Shown: positions 19,494-27,991 of the stretch, one piece after another | Layout of the letters: every line of letters begins with the position of its first letter | Numbering within the stretch: position 1 is the stretch's first letter | NCBI GenBank assembly: GCA_038246545.1 | Contig: JBBRVW010000024.1 | Location: 1-64,000 of the forward strand | Origin: JBBRVW01 sp038246545 | Lineage (GTDB): Bacteria > Actinomycetota > Actinomycetes > JACCUZ01 | Direction: 5' to 3' | Length of the DNA: 64,000 nucleotides | Made by a program: the position numbers and the translations under genes | The notes under the pieces: model-generated | Seen by the model: only the letters and a program-made list of their open reading frames with translations | Databases searched by the model: none | What the model was told of the DNA's origin: nothing

Positions 19494-20135
19494 TCAGGCC
19501 TGGCGGTACATGCCCTCGGCGTACGCCGGGCCGTAGTAGGCGTCGAGGTCGGCGAGGTCTGCCTCCGGCCGCTCGAGGGTGCGGGCGATGACCGCGCGTC
19601 GCGGCAGGTCCTGGGTGCCCCACGACTCGGGGTCCCAGAGCTTCGACCGCAGGAACGCCTTGCCGCAGTGGTGGAAGACCTGCTCGACCCGGACGATCAG
19701 CGCGAGCATCGGCCGGTGACCCTTGACCACCATGTCGTCGAGGAACGGCGCGTCGCTCACCAGCCGGGCCCGGCCGTTCACGCGCAGGGTGTCGGCCCGG
19801 CCGGGGACCACGAAGATCAGGCCGACGTGCGGGTTGGTCAGCACGTTGACCCAGCCGTCGGCCCGCTTGTTGCCCGGCCGCTCCGGCATGGCGATCGTCG
19901 TGTCGTCCAGGACGTGCACGAAGCCGGCCGGGTCCCCCTTCGGCGAGACGTCGCAGGTGCCGTCGGCACCAGAGGTGGCCATGAGCAGGAACGGCGAGGC
20001 GGCAATCCACTGCCGGTCCAGGTCGTGCAGCGCCGTGCGCTCCTTGCTCACGGCGGCGCCCGACGGGGTGCCGAGCAGCTCACGCAGCTCGGTCTCGGTG
20101 GTGACCTCGGTCCAGCTGGTGGCGTCGACCGTCAC
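19494..20135 (-). CDS. FMN-dependent PPOX-type flavoprotein (MSMEG_1061-like)
   Basis: The 213-residue protein has the split-barrel flavin-binding fold of the pyridoxamine-phosphate-oxidase superfamily. ASPFLLMATSGADGTCDVSPKGDPAGFVHVLD, RPGNKRADGWVNVLTNPHVGLIF and the C-terminal HHCGKAFLRSKLWDP closely follow the MSMEG_1061 subgroup. It probably reduces an unknown substrate using FMN or F420. The GTG start overlaps the stop of the upstream HxlR-redoxin gene by four bases (GTGA), so the two are cotranslated. Its 3' end is nine bases from the convergent lipoprotein gene. Confidence 0.85.
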   Translation of the reverse strand: MTVDATSWTEVTTETELRELLGTPSGAAVSKERTALHDLDRQWIAASPFLLMATSGADGTCDVSPKGDPAGFVHVLDDTTIAMPERPGNKRADGWVNVLTNPHVGLIFVVPGRADTLRVNGRARLVSDAPFLDDMVVKGHRPMLALIVRVEQVFHHCGKAFLRSKLWDPESWGTQDLPRRAVIARTLERPEADLADLDAYYGPAYAEGMYRQA

Positions 20136-21025
20136 GATGCGCCCTTCTCGTCGGTGAGCACGCGCAGCGACCATCGCACGGTCTCGGGGATGTCCGTCAC
20201 CGGATAACGCACGGCTCGCACGACTCGGTCGTCCCCGACGACGACGACGACCCGGCGCAGCCGCACCAGCCCGGCGGCGCGGAACGTCGGCAGCCGCAGC
20301 GCGGCGGTCAGGGCCAGGTCGGCGTCGGACAGGAGCGGGAACGGGATCTTCTCGACCTCGGCGAACAACGCCTGCTCGTCCGCGCGCTGGGTCGACACGC
20401 CGTGCACCGTGACGCCGGCGGCCAGGAAGTCGCCGTGCGCCTCGCGGAAGAGCCGGTTCTCGAGGGTGCAGCCGGTCGCGCCCGGGATGTCTGCCCAGCC
20501 GGCCGGCAGCGGCGTCGGCACGCTGGTCGCCGGGTAGCCGAACAGCACGGTGCCGAGGCCGCCGGCCGCCACCGGGTCGCACGGGTCGCCGGTCGTCGAG
20601 GGGAGCAGCAGGCCGTCGGGCACCCGCTGGCCGACCAGGCCGTGCACCCGGGCCACCTCGGCCGCGCCGGCCGCGCTCGTGGCCGCGAGCCCGCCGTCGC
20701 CCAGGACCCACTGGTCGCCCCAGTCCTGCAGGGCGACGAGGACCGGCAGGAAGGCCTGGCCGGCGGCGGTGAGCAGGTAGTCGTACCGCGGCGGGCGGTC
20801 CTGGTAGGCGACCTTCGCCAGCACGCCGTGGTCCACCAGGTGCCCCAGCCGCTCGGTCAGGACCTTGCGCGAGATCGCCAGTTCGCCGGCGAGCGCGTCG
20901 AACCGCGTGTGCCCGCGGGCCACCTCGCGCAGCACCACGAGGCTCCAGCGGTCGCCCACCACGACCGCAGCCTGCGCGACGGCGCAGGTCGGGTCGGCCC
21001 CTGCCCACTCGCTGCCTGTCGCCAT
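20132..21025 (-). CDS. HxlR-type regulator fused to a peroxiredoxin-like (redoxin) domain
   Basis: The 297-residue chain combines two folds. Residues 10-105 form an HxlR winged helix (TCAVAQAAVVVGDRWSLVVLREV, FDALAGELAISRKVLTERLGHLVDHG, YLLTAAG), with Cys14 at the position used for redox sensing in some HxlR proteins. Residues 130-297 resemble AhpC/TSA-type redoxins: VGQRVPDGLLLPSTTGDP, VLFGYPATS, PGATGCTLENRLFREAH with Cys186, GVTVHGVSTQ, and IPFPLLSDADLALTAALRLPTF. The usual PxxxTxxC peroxidatic site is altered, so enzymatic activity is uncertain. It is cotranscribed with a PPOX flavoprotein. GGGAGGA precedes the ATG. It may be a one-component peroxide- or quinone-sensing repressor. Confidence 0.82.
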   Translation of the reverse strand: MATGSEWAGADPTCAVAQAAVVVGDRWSLVVLREVARGHTRFDALAGELAISRKVLTERLGHLVDHGVLAKVAYQDRPPRYDYLLTAAGQAFLPVLVALQDWGDQWVLGDGGLAATSAAGAAEVARVHGLVGQRVPDGLLLPSTTGDPCDPVAAGGLGTVLFGYPATSVPTPLPAGWADIPGATGCTLENRLFREAHGDFLAAGVTVHGVSTQRADEQALFAEVEKIPFPLLSDADLALTAALRLPTFRAAGLVRLRRVVVVVGDDRVVRAVRYPVTDIPETVRWSLRVLTDEKGAS

Positions 21026-21233
21026 GCCGGTCCGCCGTCCTCCCGATCTCTCGGGTCGCTGTCGCGCCGACCCGGACCCAGGCTACGGGTTCCCCAGGGG
21101 AACTCGCAGCCGTCTTCCGGGGGGCAGCCGGGAGCCGCTGGACCTCAGCCGGATCAGCTCAGAGGGCGTGCGTGTCACCACCCAGCGCGACGACGCGGAG
21201 CAGGCTCGGCTCCGTGCTCGCGCACGGGGGGCG

Positions 21234-22217
21234 CTAACGATCGAGCGGCACGACCTGCACCCTGTTGCCGGCGTAGTCGCTCAGGTATGCCGTACCGTCG
21301 CGCTCGAGAACGTCGGCGTTGGCCCGGTCGTCGAGCGGCCCCGTGGTGCCTGTGAAGACCCGGTCGACCGAGCCGGTCGCGGTGTCGAGCACGGCCAGCG
21401 ACGGCCCGTCCTGCAGCGAGACGAGCAGGTCCGCACCAGGTCCGGGGGCGAGGCCGTCGGGGTCGCCCTCGACGCGGACGGTGTCGAGGACAGCGAGCGT
21501 CCGCGGGTCGAGCGCGACCACCGTGCCATCGGTCATGCACGCCGCCCACACCCTGCCGTCCAGCACCTCGAGGTCCTGTACGCCCGAGCAGACCGCAGCG
21601 CTGCGCACCGGTGTGCCGCCGCTGCCAGGGGTGATCCGGACGACGCGGCAGCGGGCGAAGTCACCCACGTAGAGCGCGTCGTCGCCGGCCGCAACGAGAC
21701 GGGGCTCGCCTCCGACCCGGTACCGCTGCACGACCGACCCGTCGGCGGGGTCCACCTCGACCAGCTCGGCGGCCGCCTGGAGGACGACGAACAGGTGGCC
21801 GGCGAAGGTGGTGAGACCTTCGGGCTGACCACCGAGGTCGATGCTGCGGACGACCGTCGCCGACGTCGGGAGCACCTGGTGCAGAAGGCCGTCCATGATC
21901 GTGGTGACCCACATCGAGCCGTCGAGCGCAGTGATCCGCAACGGTGTGTCCCCGACCTCGATCGGTGTACCTGGCTGCCCCTCGCCGTCGAGCGGCGCGA
22001 TCGCGTCGGTGCCCGCGAACGCGGCCCACACGATGCCGTCGGCAGCCTGGGCGAGCCCGACCGGGCCGAGCAGCGCGGGGACCGTGGCCACCGGCGCTGT
22101 GGACGCAGACGGCGAGGCGTCGGCGCTGCCTGTGCCCCCGCCGCAGCCGGGCAGCAGCAGGACGAGGACGGCTACGACGGCCGGCAGTGCGGGACCGGGA
22201 CCCGCGTACCGCCGCAT
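21234..22217 (-). CDS. Secreted beta-propeller lipoprotein (YncE/NHL-like)
   Basis: The 327-residue protein has a lipoprotein signal peptide with the lipobox LLPGC (Cys25) and a Ser/Ala-rich linker. The mature domain is made of about six repeats of roughly 40 residues with blade-like strands (for example GPVGLAQAADGIVWAAFAGTDAIAPLD, QPEGLTTFAGHLFVVLQ, DPDGLAPGPGADLLVSLQD), indicating a beta-propeller of the YncE/NHL/Vgb type exposed on the outer membrane face. No catalytic residues are apparent. It may bind proteins or ligands. TACTGT lies seven bases before the ATG, suggesting a leaderless message. The gene is single. Confidence 0.82.
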   Translation of the reverse strand: MRRYAGPGPALPAVVAVLVLLLPGCGGGTGSADASPSASTAPVATVPALLGPVGLAQAADGIVWAAFAGTDAIAPLDGEGQPGTPIEVGDTPLRITALDGSMWVTTIMDGLLHQVLPTSATVVRSIDLGGQPEGLTTFAGHLFVVLQAAAELVEVDPADGSVVQRYRVGGEPRLVAAGDDALYVGDFARCRVVRITPGSGGTPVRSAAVCSGVQDLEVLDGRVWAACMTDGTVVALDPRTLAVLDTVRVEGDPDGLAPGPGADLLVSLQDGPSLAVLDTATGSVDRVFTGTTGPLDDRANADVLERDGTAYLSDYAGNRVQVVPLDR

Positions 22218-22246
22218 GGCGATGACAGTAGGAACGGAGTCGGCCC

Positions 22247-22441
22247 CTAGGAGTCGTCCGACCCGATGTCGTCGGCGGCAGCGCGCGCCTCGGCGCCCTG
22301 CTCGCCGGCGTACCCGACGTCGTCGCCGGCGATCCGGCCGACGTAGCCGGACTCGCCGTCGGGCTCGACCGGGTCGGTGCTCTCCCCGACGTCGGTCTCG
22401 GTGGAGGACGTACCGGACGGCTCGGAGAAGGACTCGCTCAT
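22247..22441 (-). CDS. Small acidic hypothetical protein divergent from purC
   Basis: I do not recognise this 64-residue protein. It is strongly acidic and Ser/Thr/Gly-rich at the N-terminus (MSESFSEPSGTSSTETDVGE) with a slightly more ordered segment YVGRIAGDDVGYAGEQGAEARAAADD, and probably disordered overall. The ATG at 22441 is only 20 bases from the purC start, and a CAGTCT box lies seven bases upstream of it. A longer frame upstream to 22507 would run into purC and is not favoured. It may be a real short gene, but confidence is moderate. Confidence 0.5.
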   Translation of the reverse strand: MSESFSEPSGTSSTETDVGESTDPVEPDGESGYVGRIAGDDVGYAGEQGAEARAAADDIGSDDS

Positions 22442-22460
22442 GGGTGGCAGACTGCCCGGC

Positions 22461-23330
22461 GTGGCGGACCGGACACCTGCTGTGGGCAGGCACCTGCACA
22501 GCGGCAAGGTCCGCGACCTCTACGAGGCACCCGACGGCCTGCTGCTCATGGTGGCGAGCGACCGCATCTCGGCCTTCGACTTCGTGCTGCCGACACCGAT
22601 CCCGGACAAGGGCCGCGTCCTGACCGCGCTCTCGCTGTGGTGGTTCGAGCGGCTCGCGGACCTCGTCCCCCATCACTTCGTGTCCACCGACGGGCCCGCG
22701 GAGTATGCCGGCCGCGCGATCCTCTGCACCCGGCTGGAGATGTACCCGGTCGAGTGCGTCGCGCGGGGCTACCTCACCGGGTCCGGGTTGGCCGACTACG
22801 TCGCGACCGGCGCCGTCTGCGGGGTGCCGCTGCCGGCCGGCCTCGTCGACGCCTCGCGCCTCGACGAGCCGGTCTTCACGCCGGCGACCAAGGCGGCGCT
22901 GGGCGAGCACGACGAGAACGTGAGCTACCAGCAGGTGGTCGGCGCCGTCGGAGCGGCCGCCGCGGCCGAGCTGCGCAGCACCACGCTGGCCGTCTACGAG
23001 CGCGCTCGCGACATCGCGCTGCAGCGGGGCGTCGTGGTCGCTGACACCAAGCTCGAGTTCGGCCGCGACTCCGCCGGCCGCCTGGTCCTGGCCGACGAGG
23101 TCCTCACCCCCGACTCGTCGCGGTTCTGGCCCGCCGACGAGTGGGAGCCGGGGCACGCGCAGCGGTCGTACGACAAGCAGTTCGTGCGCGACTGGCTCAC
23201 CTCACCCGCCTCCGGCTGGGACCGTCGCTCGGGACAGGCGCCGCCCCCCCTGCCCGACGAGGTCGTCGAGCGCACCCGGGCGAAGTACGTCGAGGCTTAC
23301 GAGCGGTTGACCGGCCGGGCCTTCGACTGA
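22461..23330 (+). CDS. purC: Phosphoribosylaminoimidazole-succinocarboxamide synthase (SAICAR synthetase)
   Basis: The 289-residue enzyme couples CAIR and aspartate with ATP hydrolysis. It starts with the characteristic HLHSGKVRDLYEAPDGLLLMVASDRISAFD, and contains LYPVECVARGYLTGSG-like and VADTKLEFG regions and ADEVLTPDSSRFW near residue 212. The GTG at 22461 was chosen over ATG 22440 because it leaves CAGACT seven bases upstream and gives the usual N-terminal length. That would place divergent promoters of purC and the small acidic gene on top of one another. Confidence 0.95.
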   Translation: MADRTPAVGRHLHSGKVRDLYEAPDGLLLMVASDRISAFDFVLPTPIPDKGRVLTALSLWWFERLADLVPHHFVSTDGPAEYAGRAILCTRLEMYPVECVARGYLTGSGLADYVATGAVCGVPLPAGLVDASRLDEPVFTPATKAALGEHDENVSYQQVVGAVGAAAAAELRSTTLAVYERARDIALQRGVVVADTKLEFGRDSAGRLVLADEVLTPDSSRFWPADEWEPGHAQRSYDKQFVRDWLTSPASGWDRRSGQAPPPLPDEVVERTRAKYVEAYERLTGRAFD

Positions 23331-23366
23331 GCCGCTGATCGCCGACGGCTGCTCTAGGCTCGAACC

Positions 23367-24329
23367 ATGACATGGATGCTCACCGGGGGTGCCGGCTACA
23401 TCGGCGCGCACATCGTGCGTGCCTTCCAGGCGATCGACCTCCCGGTGGTGGTCCTCGACGACCTCTCGTCGGGCATCCGCGAGAACGTCCCGTCCGACGT
23501 GCCGTTCGTGCGAGCCTCCGTGGCCGACCCCGTGGCTGTGCGCGGCGCGATGCGTAAGCACGGCGTCACCGGGGTCCTGCACCTCGCCGCCAAGAAGGCG
23601 GTCGGCGAGTCGGTCGAGAAGCCCTTGCTCTACTGGGACGAGAACGTCGGCGGTATGCGGTCGCTGCTGCAGTCCTGCGTCGACGAGGGCGTCGACCGGG
23701 TGCTGTTCTCCTCCAGCGCCGCCGTCTACGGCGAGCCGCCGGTCGAGCTGGTGGACGAGACGACCGTGACGATCCCGATCAGCCCCTACGGCGAGACCAA
23801 GCTGATCGGCGAGTGGATGCTGCGCGACCTCGCCGCCGCGCAGCCGCTGCGGTGGGCAGCGCTGCGCTACTTCAACGTCGCCGGTGCGGGCGCGTCCGCG
23901 CTGGCCGACCGGAGCGTCAACAACCTGGTACCGATGACCTTCCGCGCGCTGTCGGCGGGCAAGAACCCGCAGCTGTTCGGTGCCGACTACCCGACCCGCG
24001 ACGGGTCCTGCGTACGCGACTACATCCACGTGGCCGACCTGGCCGATGCGCACGCCTCGGCCGCCCGCCGGCTGGACGAGTCCGACCTCGGCGAGGTGTT
24101 CAACGTGGGCCGCGGCGAGGGCATCACCGTCAAGGAGGTCTTCGACACCGCGCGCGAGGTGACCGGCATCGACTTCACCGTCGACGTGGTCGGCCGCCGT
24201 ACCGGCGACGCGCCGTCGTACTTCGCCGACGCCTCGAAGATCCGCGACCTACTCGGCTGGGATGCGCGGCTCGACCTGCGCGACATGGTGAGCAGTGCCT
24301 GGGACGCCTGGCAGGAATTCCAGCGCTGA
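23367..24329 (+). CDS. galE: UDP-glucose 4-epimerase
   Basis: The 320-residue short-chain dehydrogenase/reductase superfamily enzyme interconverts UDP-glucose and UDP-galactose, using bound NAD. The dinucleotide motif GGAGYIG spans 7-13, SSSAAVYG marks the active-site serine/threonine region, and the catalytic pair Y141xxxK145 is in SPYGETK. RYFNVAGA and the C-terminal RRTGDAPSYFADASK are typical of GalE. Its ATG follows TAGGCT by six bases, implying a leaderless transcript. It is convergent with the LuxR-type regulator, and two palindromes sit between them. Confidence 0.92.
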   Translation: MTWMLTGGAGYIGAHIVRAFQAIDLPVVVLDDLSSGIRENVPSDVPFVRASVADPVAVRGAMRKHGVTGVLHLAAKKAVGESVEKPLLYWDENVGGMRSLLQSCVDEGVDRVLFSSSAAVYGEPPVELVDETTVTIPISPYGETKLIGEWMLRDLAAAQPLRWAALRYFNVAGAGASALADRSVNNLVPMTFRALSAGKNPQLFGADYPTRDGSCVRDYIHVADLADAHASAARRLDESDLGEVFNVGRGEGITVKEVFDTAREVTGIDFTVDVVGRRTGDAPSYFADASKIRDLLGWDARLDLRDMVSSAWDAWQEFQR

Positions 24330-24378
24330 CCGCCGTACCACGCCACCCCTACACCCGCCCCCGCCGCTGTCAGCGACC

Positions 24379-24410
24379 CCGAGTTGATCACGCAAGCGTG
24401 GTCAACTCGG
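24379..24410. terminator. Bidirectional hairpin between convergent galE and LuxR-type regulator (family B)
   Basis: The 15-base arms CCGAGTTGATCACGC (24379-24393) and GCGTGGTCAACTCGG (24396-24410) pair with a single T/G wobble position and an AA loop. It sits 50 bases after the galE stop and 92 bases after the opposing gene's stop, so it could end both transcripts. There is no T-run, which is usual in very high-GC actinomycetes. A shorter copy follows at 24447-24466. Confidence 0.65.
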
Positions 24411-24446
24411 CCGAAGCGAGGCCTGCAAGTCGCGCACGGGACGGAA

Positions 24447-24466
24447 TGATCACGCAAGCGTGGTCA
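24447..24466. repeat. Second, shorter family B palindrome
   Basis: TGATCACGC-AA-GCGTGGTCA repeats the core of the hairpin 68 bases upstream with 9-base arms and the same AA loop. The outer arms are not conserved. It lies 36 bases from the stop of the LuxR-type regulator, so it may be the terminator for that strand. Two copies in one gap point to duplication of a mobile or recombinogenic repeat. Confidence 0.55.
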
Positions 24467-24501
24467 ACTTCGCGGAAGCCGAGTGGAGCGGCGGGTGAGG
24501 G

Positions 24502-27500
24502 TCAGCCGGTGAGGTAGCCGCGGCGGCGGGCCACGGCGGCCGCCTCGGTGCGGCCCGAGACGCCCAGCTTGGCCAGGATGTTCGAGACATGGACGCTCAC
24601 GGTCTTGGCGCTAATGAACAGCCGGCCGGCGATCTCCCGGTTGCTCCGGCCCTCGGCCACCAGCTCGAGCACCTCCCGCTCGCGGGCGGTGAGCGCCTCG
24701 TCGCGGCGGCTGGTGTCGGCGGCCCGCGCGGTGCCGGGTCCGCCCACCGAGCGCAGCTCGCGCAGCAGCGGCTCGGCGCCGAGCCGCCGGGGGGTGGTGC
24801 CGGCCTCGGCGATCACCGCGTCCGCGTCGGCGGTCCGGCCGCTGGCCCGCAGCACCGCGGCCAGCCGCGCCTGCGACCGGGCCTTCTCGAAGACGTGCCC
24901 GAACGCGTCGAACGCGTCGACTGCGGACTGCCAGGCGGCGACCAGCTCGCCCAGCGGCGGTGCGTCGTCGCCGAGCAGCCAGCGCAGGCGGGCGTGCTCG
25001 GCCTCGGCGCGGGCCAGCCAGGCGCTGCCCTCCGGTCCCTCCTCCCAGACCGACTCCTCGCGGGTCCGGGCGATCCGGCGGGCGGTGTCGAGCAGCGCCC
25101 CGCCGAGCCCGACGAGGTCGTCGCGGTCGTGGCTGCCGGTATCGGGGATCGCCGTCGCGACGTGCCCGAGCAGCAGCGCAGACATCCGGATCCGCGCCTG
25201 GAACTCCGCGTTAGCCCACAGGGTGCCGATGACCCGGACCGCGCCGTCGTGCGCGGCGATCGCGGCGTGCACGTCGCCCCGGTCGCCGTGCAGGTCGATG
25301 GCGGCGAACCCGGAGAACATCGCCGCCATGCCCTCGCGCGCGGCGGGGGGGGCGATCGACGGCAGCAGGTCCAGCGCCGCCTCGTCGCCGCGGCCGGCGC
25401 GGGTGAGCAAGCCGCTGGCGCCGACCATCGCCTCGGCCGTCTCGGGCGGTGACTCGTGCCGCAGGTCGGCCATCTCGGTGGCCGCGTCCCAGTCGCCGAG
25501 CAGGTACGCCGCCTGGATGCCGAGGACCCGCGACTCGAGGCCGTACGGTGCCCACGGCCGCCACTTCTCGCGGGCCCGCCGCTCGGTGCGGGCGTACAGC
25601 TCCCGCGCCTCGGCCACCTCGCCGGCCTCGTACTGCAGCGTCGCCAGGTTGAACATGCCGCGCAGCTCGGCGCCGAGGTCGCCCGCGGTGCGCGCCTGGG
25701 CGATGGTCCCGGCGAGCATCGCGCGCGACGCGGCGGTCTCGCCGCCGCGCTCGCGGAGCCGGGCCATGGTGGTGCGGGCGTCGGCCGCGATGCCGACCCG
25801 GCCGAGCCGGTCGGCGAGGTCGATCGCCTCGGTGGCGTAGCGCGCGGCCTCGTCGTGGCGGCGCATCTCGGCCAGCGCGCGGGCGTGCAGCGCGAGGATC
25901 TCGGCGCGGGCGAACTCGTCGGGGTGGGCCTCGACCAGCTCCAGCGCCTCGGTGGTCACCCGGAGCGCGTCGCTGTCGCTGTCGGCGACGATCGCCACGC
26001 TCGCCCTGACGCGCAGGAGCCGGAGCCGCGCCTCCGGCGAGGCACCGGGGGACACCGAACGGAGCTGGTCGCGCGCCAGCGCCAGTGCCCGGTAGGTCTG
26101 GCCGGCGGCGAGCGCCGCCTCGCAGGCCTTGGCCGTGAGCTCGACGACGTCGAGGTCGGGGAAGCCGGTGTCGCCGCCCATCTGCATGCTCAGCTCGAGG
26201 GCCAGCTCGTAGTGCCGGGCCGCTTCGTCCGGCCCCGCGACGGCCATCGCCTCGTCGCCCGCCGCCACGCTGGCGTGGGCCGCGGTGGCCAGGTCGTTGG
26301 CGGCCCGGGCGTGCCTGGCCAGCTCGGCCGCCGTCCCGCCGACCCCGCCCTGCTGCAGCGCCTTGGCGTACGCCGCGTGCAGTCGGACCCGCTCGCCGGG
26401 CAGCAGGTCGTCGTAGACCGCCTCGGCGAGCAAGGCGTGCCGGAACGCGTAGCCGTCGCCACCCATCGGGACCAGGACGCTGCGCTCGACGGCCGAGCGG
26501 AGCGCGCCGTCGAGGGAGGCGACCTGGGTCTCGACCACCCGCTCGAGGAGCAGGTGGGGGACCCGCCGCCCCGAGACCGCGGCCGCCCGCACGACGAGCC
26601 GGGCGTCGTCGTCGAGGCGGTCGAGCCGGACCAGCAGCAGGTCGGTGAGGCCCTCGGGCAGGGAGCCGGCGCCGAGCTCGGCGGCCTGCACGAGCTCCTC
26701 GGTGAAGAACGCGTTGCCCTCGGCGCGCGCCACGATGCCGCGCAGGGCGCGGTCGGGCAGCGGCGCGGGGTGCAGGGAGCGCACCAGGTCGCGGACATCG
26801 TCGTCGGCCAGCCGGCCGAGGTCGAGGCGCGTCACGCCGGGCAGCCGGGACCACTCGGCGGCGGTGGTGCGCAGCGGGTGGCGGCGGTGCAGGTCCTCGC
26901 TGCGGTAGGACGCCACGACCGCGACCGGCGCGTCGAAACGCCGGGAGAACAGGTAGCTGAGCATCTCGCGGCTGGACTGGTCGGCCCAGTGCACGTCCTC
27001 GACGACGAGCAGCAGCGGGGCGGCCCGGCCGAGCAGCTCGAGAGCGGCGTGGACGGCGGCGAAGAGGCCGGGTCGGTCGATCTGGCCGTCGTCCGCGACG
27101 TGCGGTGCGGCACCGGGCACGGAGTCGGTGCCGCCCTGCTCGGGGAGCACCCGGCGGGCCGGCATCAGCCGGGCGATGGCGGGGGTGGCCTCGACGAGCG
27201 AGCGGGCCAGAGCGGGTGACTCGGTGACGAGGCGGCCGAACGCCTCGCTGAAGGGCAGGTAGGGCAGGGCACCGTCGCCGAAGTCGAGGCAGTGGCCGAC
27301 GAGGACCCGGTGACCGGCGTCCTCGGCCCGGGCACGCAGCTCGGCGAGCAGCCGGGTCTTGCCGACACCGGCGTCCCCGGCGAGCAGCACGGCTCCCTCG
27401 GGGCCGGTACCGGGAGAGCGGTCCGGCCCGGCGGTCGCGGCGTACCGGATGCCGACGAGGCCCGCCAGCCGGTCGAGCTCAGTGGCTCGACCGACCAGCG

Positions 27501-27540
27501 GGCCTCCCATCTCGGTGGCGGCCGGCATGGCGACCATCAT
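24502..27540 (-). CDS. LuxR-family regulator with AAA-type ATPase and TPR region (LAL type)
   Basis: About 1012 residues from the preferred start. An N-terminal ATPase carries Walker A GDAGVGKT (about 55-62) and a VVEDVHWADQSSREML Walker B region. A long middle of alanine-rich helical repeats follows, and the last 65 residues are a LuxR/GerE helix-turn-helix (LTAREREVLELVAEGRSNREIAGRLFISAKTVSVHVSNILAKLGV). LAL regulators respond to small ligands or proteins and often control carbohydrate or secondary metabolism. The frame is open to GTG 27654, directly abutting the stop of the small upstream gene, but residues before 27540 are low-complexity. I prefer ATG 27540. Targets are not evident. Confidence 0.88.
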   Translation of the reverse strand: MMVAMPAATEMGGPLVGRATELDRLAGLVGIRYAATAGPDRSPGTGPEGAVLLAGDAGVGKTRLLAELRARAEDAGHRVLVGHCLDFGDGALPYLPFSEAFGRLVTESPALARSLVEATPAIARLMPARRVLPEQGGTDSVPGAAPHVADDGQIDRPGLFAAVHAALELLGRAAPLLLVVEDVHWADQSSREMLSYLFSRRFDAPVAVVASYRSEDLHRRHPLRTTAAEWSRLPGVTRLDLGRLADDDVRDLVRSLHPAPLPDRALRGIVARAEGNAFFTEELVQAAELGAGSLPEGLTDLLLVRLDRLDDDARLVVRAAAVSGRRVPHLLLERVVETQVASLDGALRSAVERSVLVPMGGDGYAFRHALLAEAVYDDLLPGERVRLHAAYAKALQQGGVGGTAAELARHARAANDLATAAHASVAAGDEAMAVAGPDEAARHYELALELSMQMGGDTGFPDLDVVELTAKACEAALAAGQTYRALALARDQLRSVSPGASPEARLRLLRVRASVAIVADSDSDALRVTTEALELVEAHPDEFARAEILALHARALAEMRRHDEAARYATEAIDLADRLGRVGIAADARTTMARLRERGGETAASRAMLAGTIAQARTAGDLGAELRGMFNLATLQYEAGEVAEARELYARTERRAREKWRPWAPYGLESRVLGIQAAYLLGDWDAATEMADLRHESPPETAEAMVGASGLLTRAGRGDEAALDLLPSIAPPAAREGMAAMFSGFAAIDLHGDRGDVHAAIAAHDGAVRVIGTLWANAEFQARIRMSALLLGHVATAIPDTGSHDRDDLVGLGGALLDTARRIARTREESVWEEGPEGSAWLARAEAEHARLRWLLGDDAPPLGELVAAWQSAVDAFDAFGHVFEKARSQARLAAVLRASGRTADADAVIAEAGTTPRRLGAEPLLRELRSVGGPGTARAADTSRRDEALTAREREVLELVAEGRSNREIAGRLFISAKTVSVHVSNILAKLGVSGRTEAAAVARRRGYLTG

Positions 27541-27654
27541 CGTGGTCCCGACCGACAGCGGACCAGCGTCGGGACCGGCGCCTGCGGCCACTCTCGGCGC
27601 CACGGGCTTGACCGAGCTCCCGGATGACCCAGGCGGCCAGGACGTGGTCGGCAC

Positions 27655-27816
27655 TCACTCGCCGAACCAGTCGACAGCCGGTGCCTCGACCTTGGGGCCC
27701 CGGCGGTGGAACAGCTTGCGGCTGCCGGCCTTGCGGTGGTCCCGGAAGGAACCGCTGATCCGCTCCCGGCGGTAGTCGTCCTCGACACCTGCGAAAGGAC
27801 CGACGATCGAGCTCAT
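27655..27816 (-). CDS. Small basic hypothetical protein upstream of the LuxR-type regulator
   Basis: This 53-residue protein is unrecognised. It is highly charged and rich in Arg/Lys/His (DDYRRERISGSFRDHRKAGSRKLFHRRGPK) and ends EAPAVDWFGE. GAGGAG lies seven bases before the ATG, supporting translation. The stop touches a possible GTG start of the downstream LAL regulator (TGA followed by GTG), suggesting cotranscription. A positively charged peptide of this size could bind nucleic acid or be regulatory, but nothing proves that. Confidence 0.55.
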   Translation of the reverse strand: MSSIVGPFAGVEDDYRRERISGSFRDHRKAGSRKLFHRRGPKVEAPAVDWFGE

Positions 27817-27930
27817 GGTGACTCCTCTGTGTGGTGGTGCTTCCTGCTGACACGGAGGACTCTCGCCGTCTGAGGAGGGGGCCGGCATCAGGACCAATCC
27901 CTATCTCTGCCGCGACGGCCCCGAGCCGGC

Positions 27931-27960
27931 GCCTTAGGCATCCCTGGCTCGACCTAAGGC
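27931..27960. promoter_or_regulatory. Inverted repeat upstream of the small gene and LAL regulator
   Basis: Perfect 8-base arms GCCTTAGG (27931-27938) and CCTAAGGC (27953-27960) are separated by 14 bases. The centre lies about 130 bases upstream of the start codon at 27816. The dyad with a spacer near one and a half helical turns looks like an operator for a dimeric regulator, possibly the LAL protein itself. It could also be an RNA hairpin at the end of another transcript. The rest of the 310-base gap (27817-28126) has no gene. Confidence 0.45.
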
Positions 27961-27991
27961 CCCCCTGACCTGGGGAAAGACCCCACCCGAT

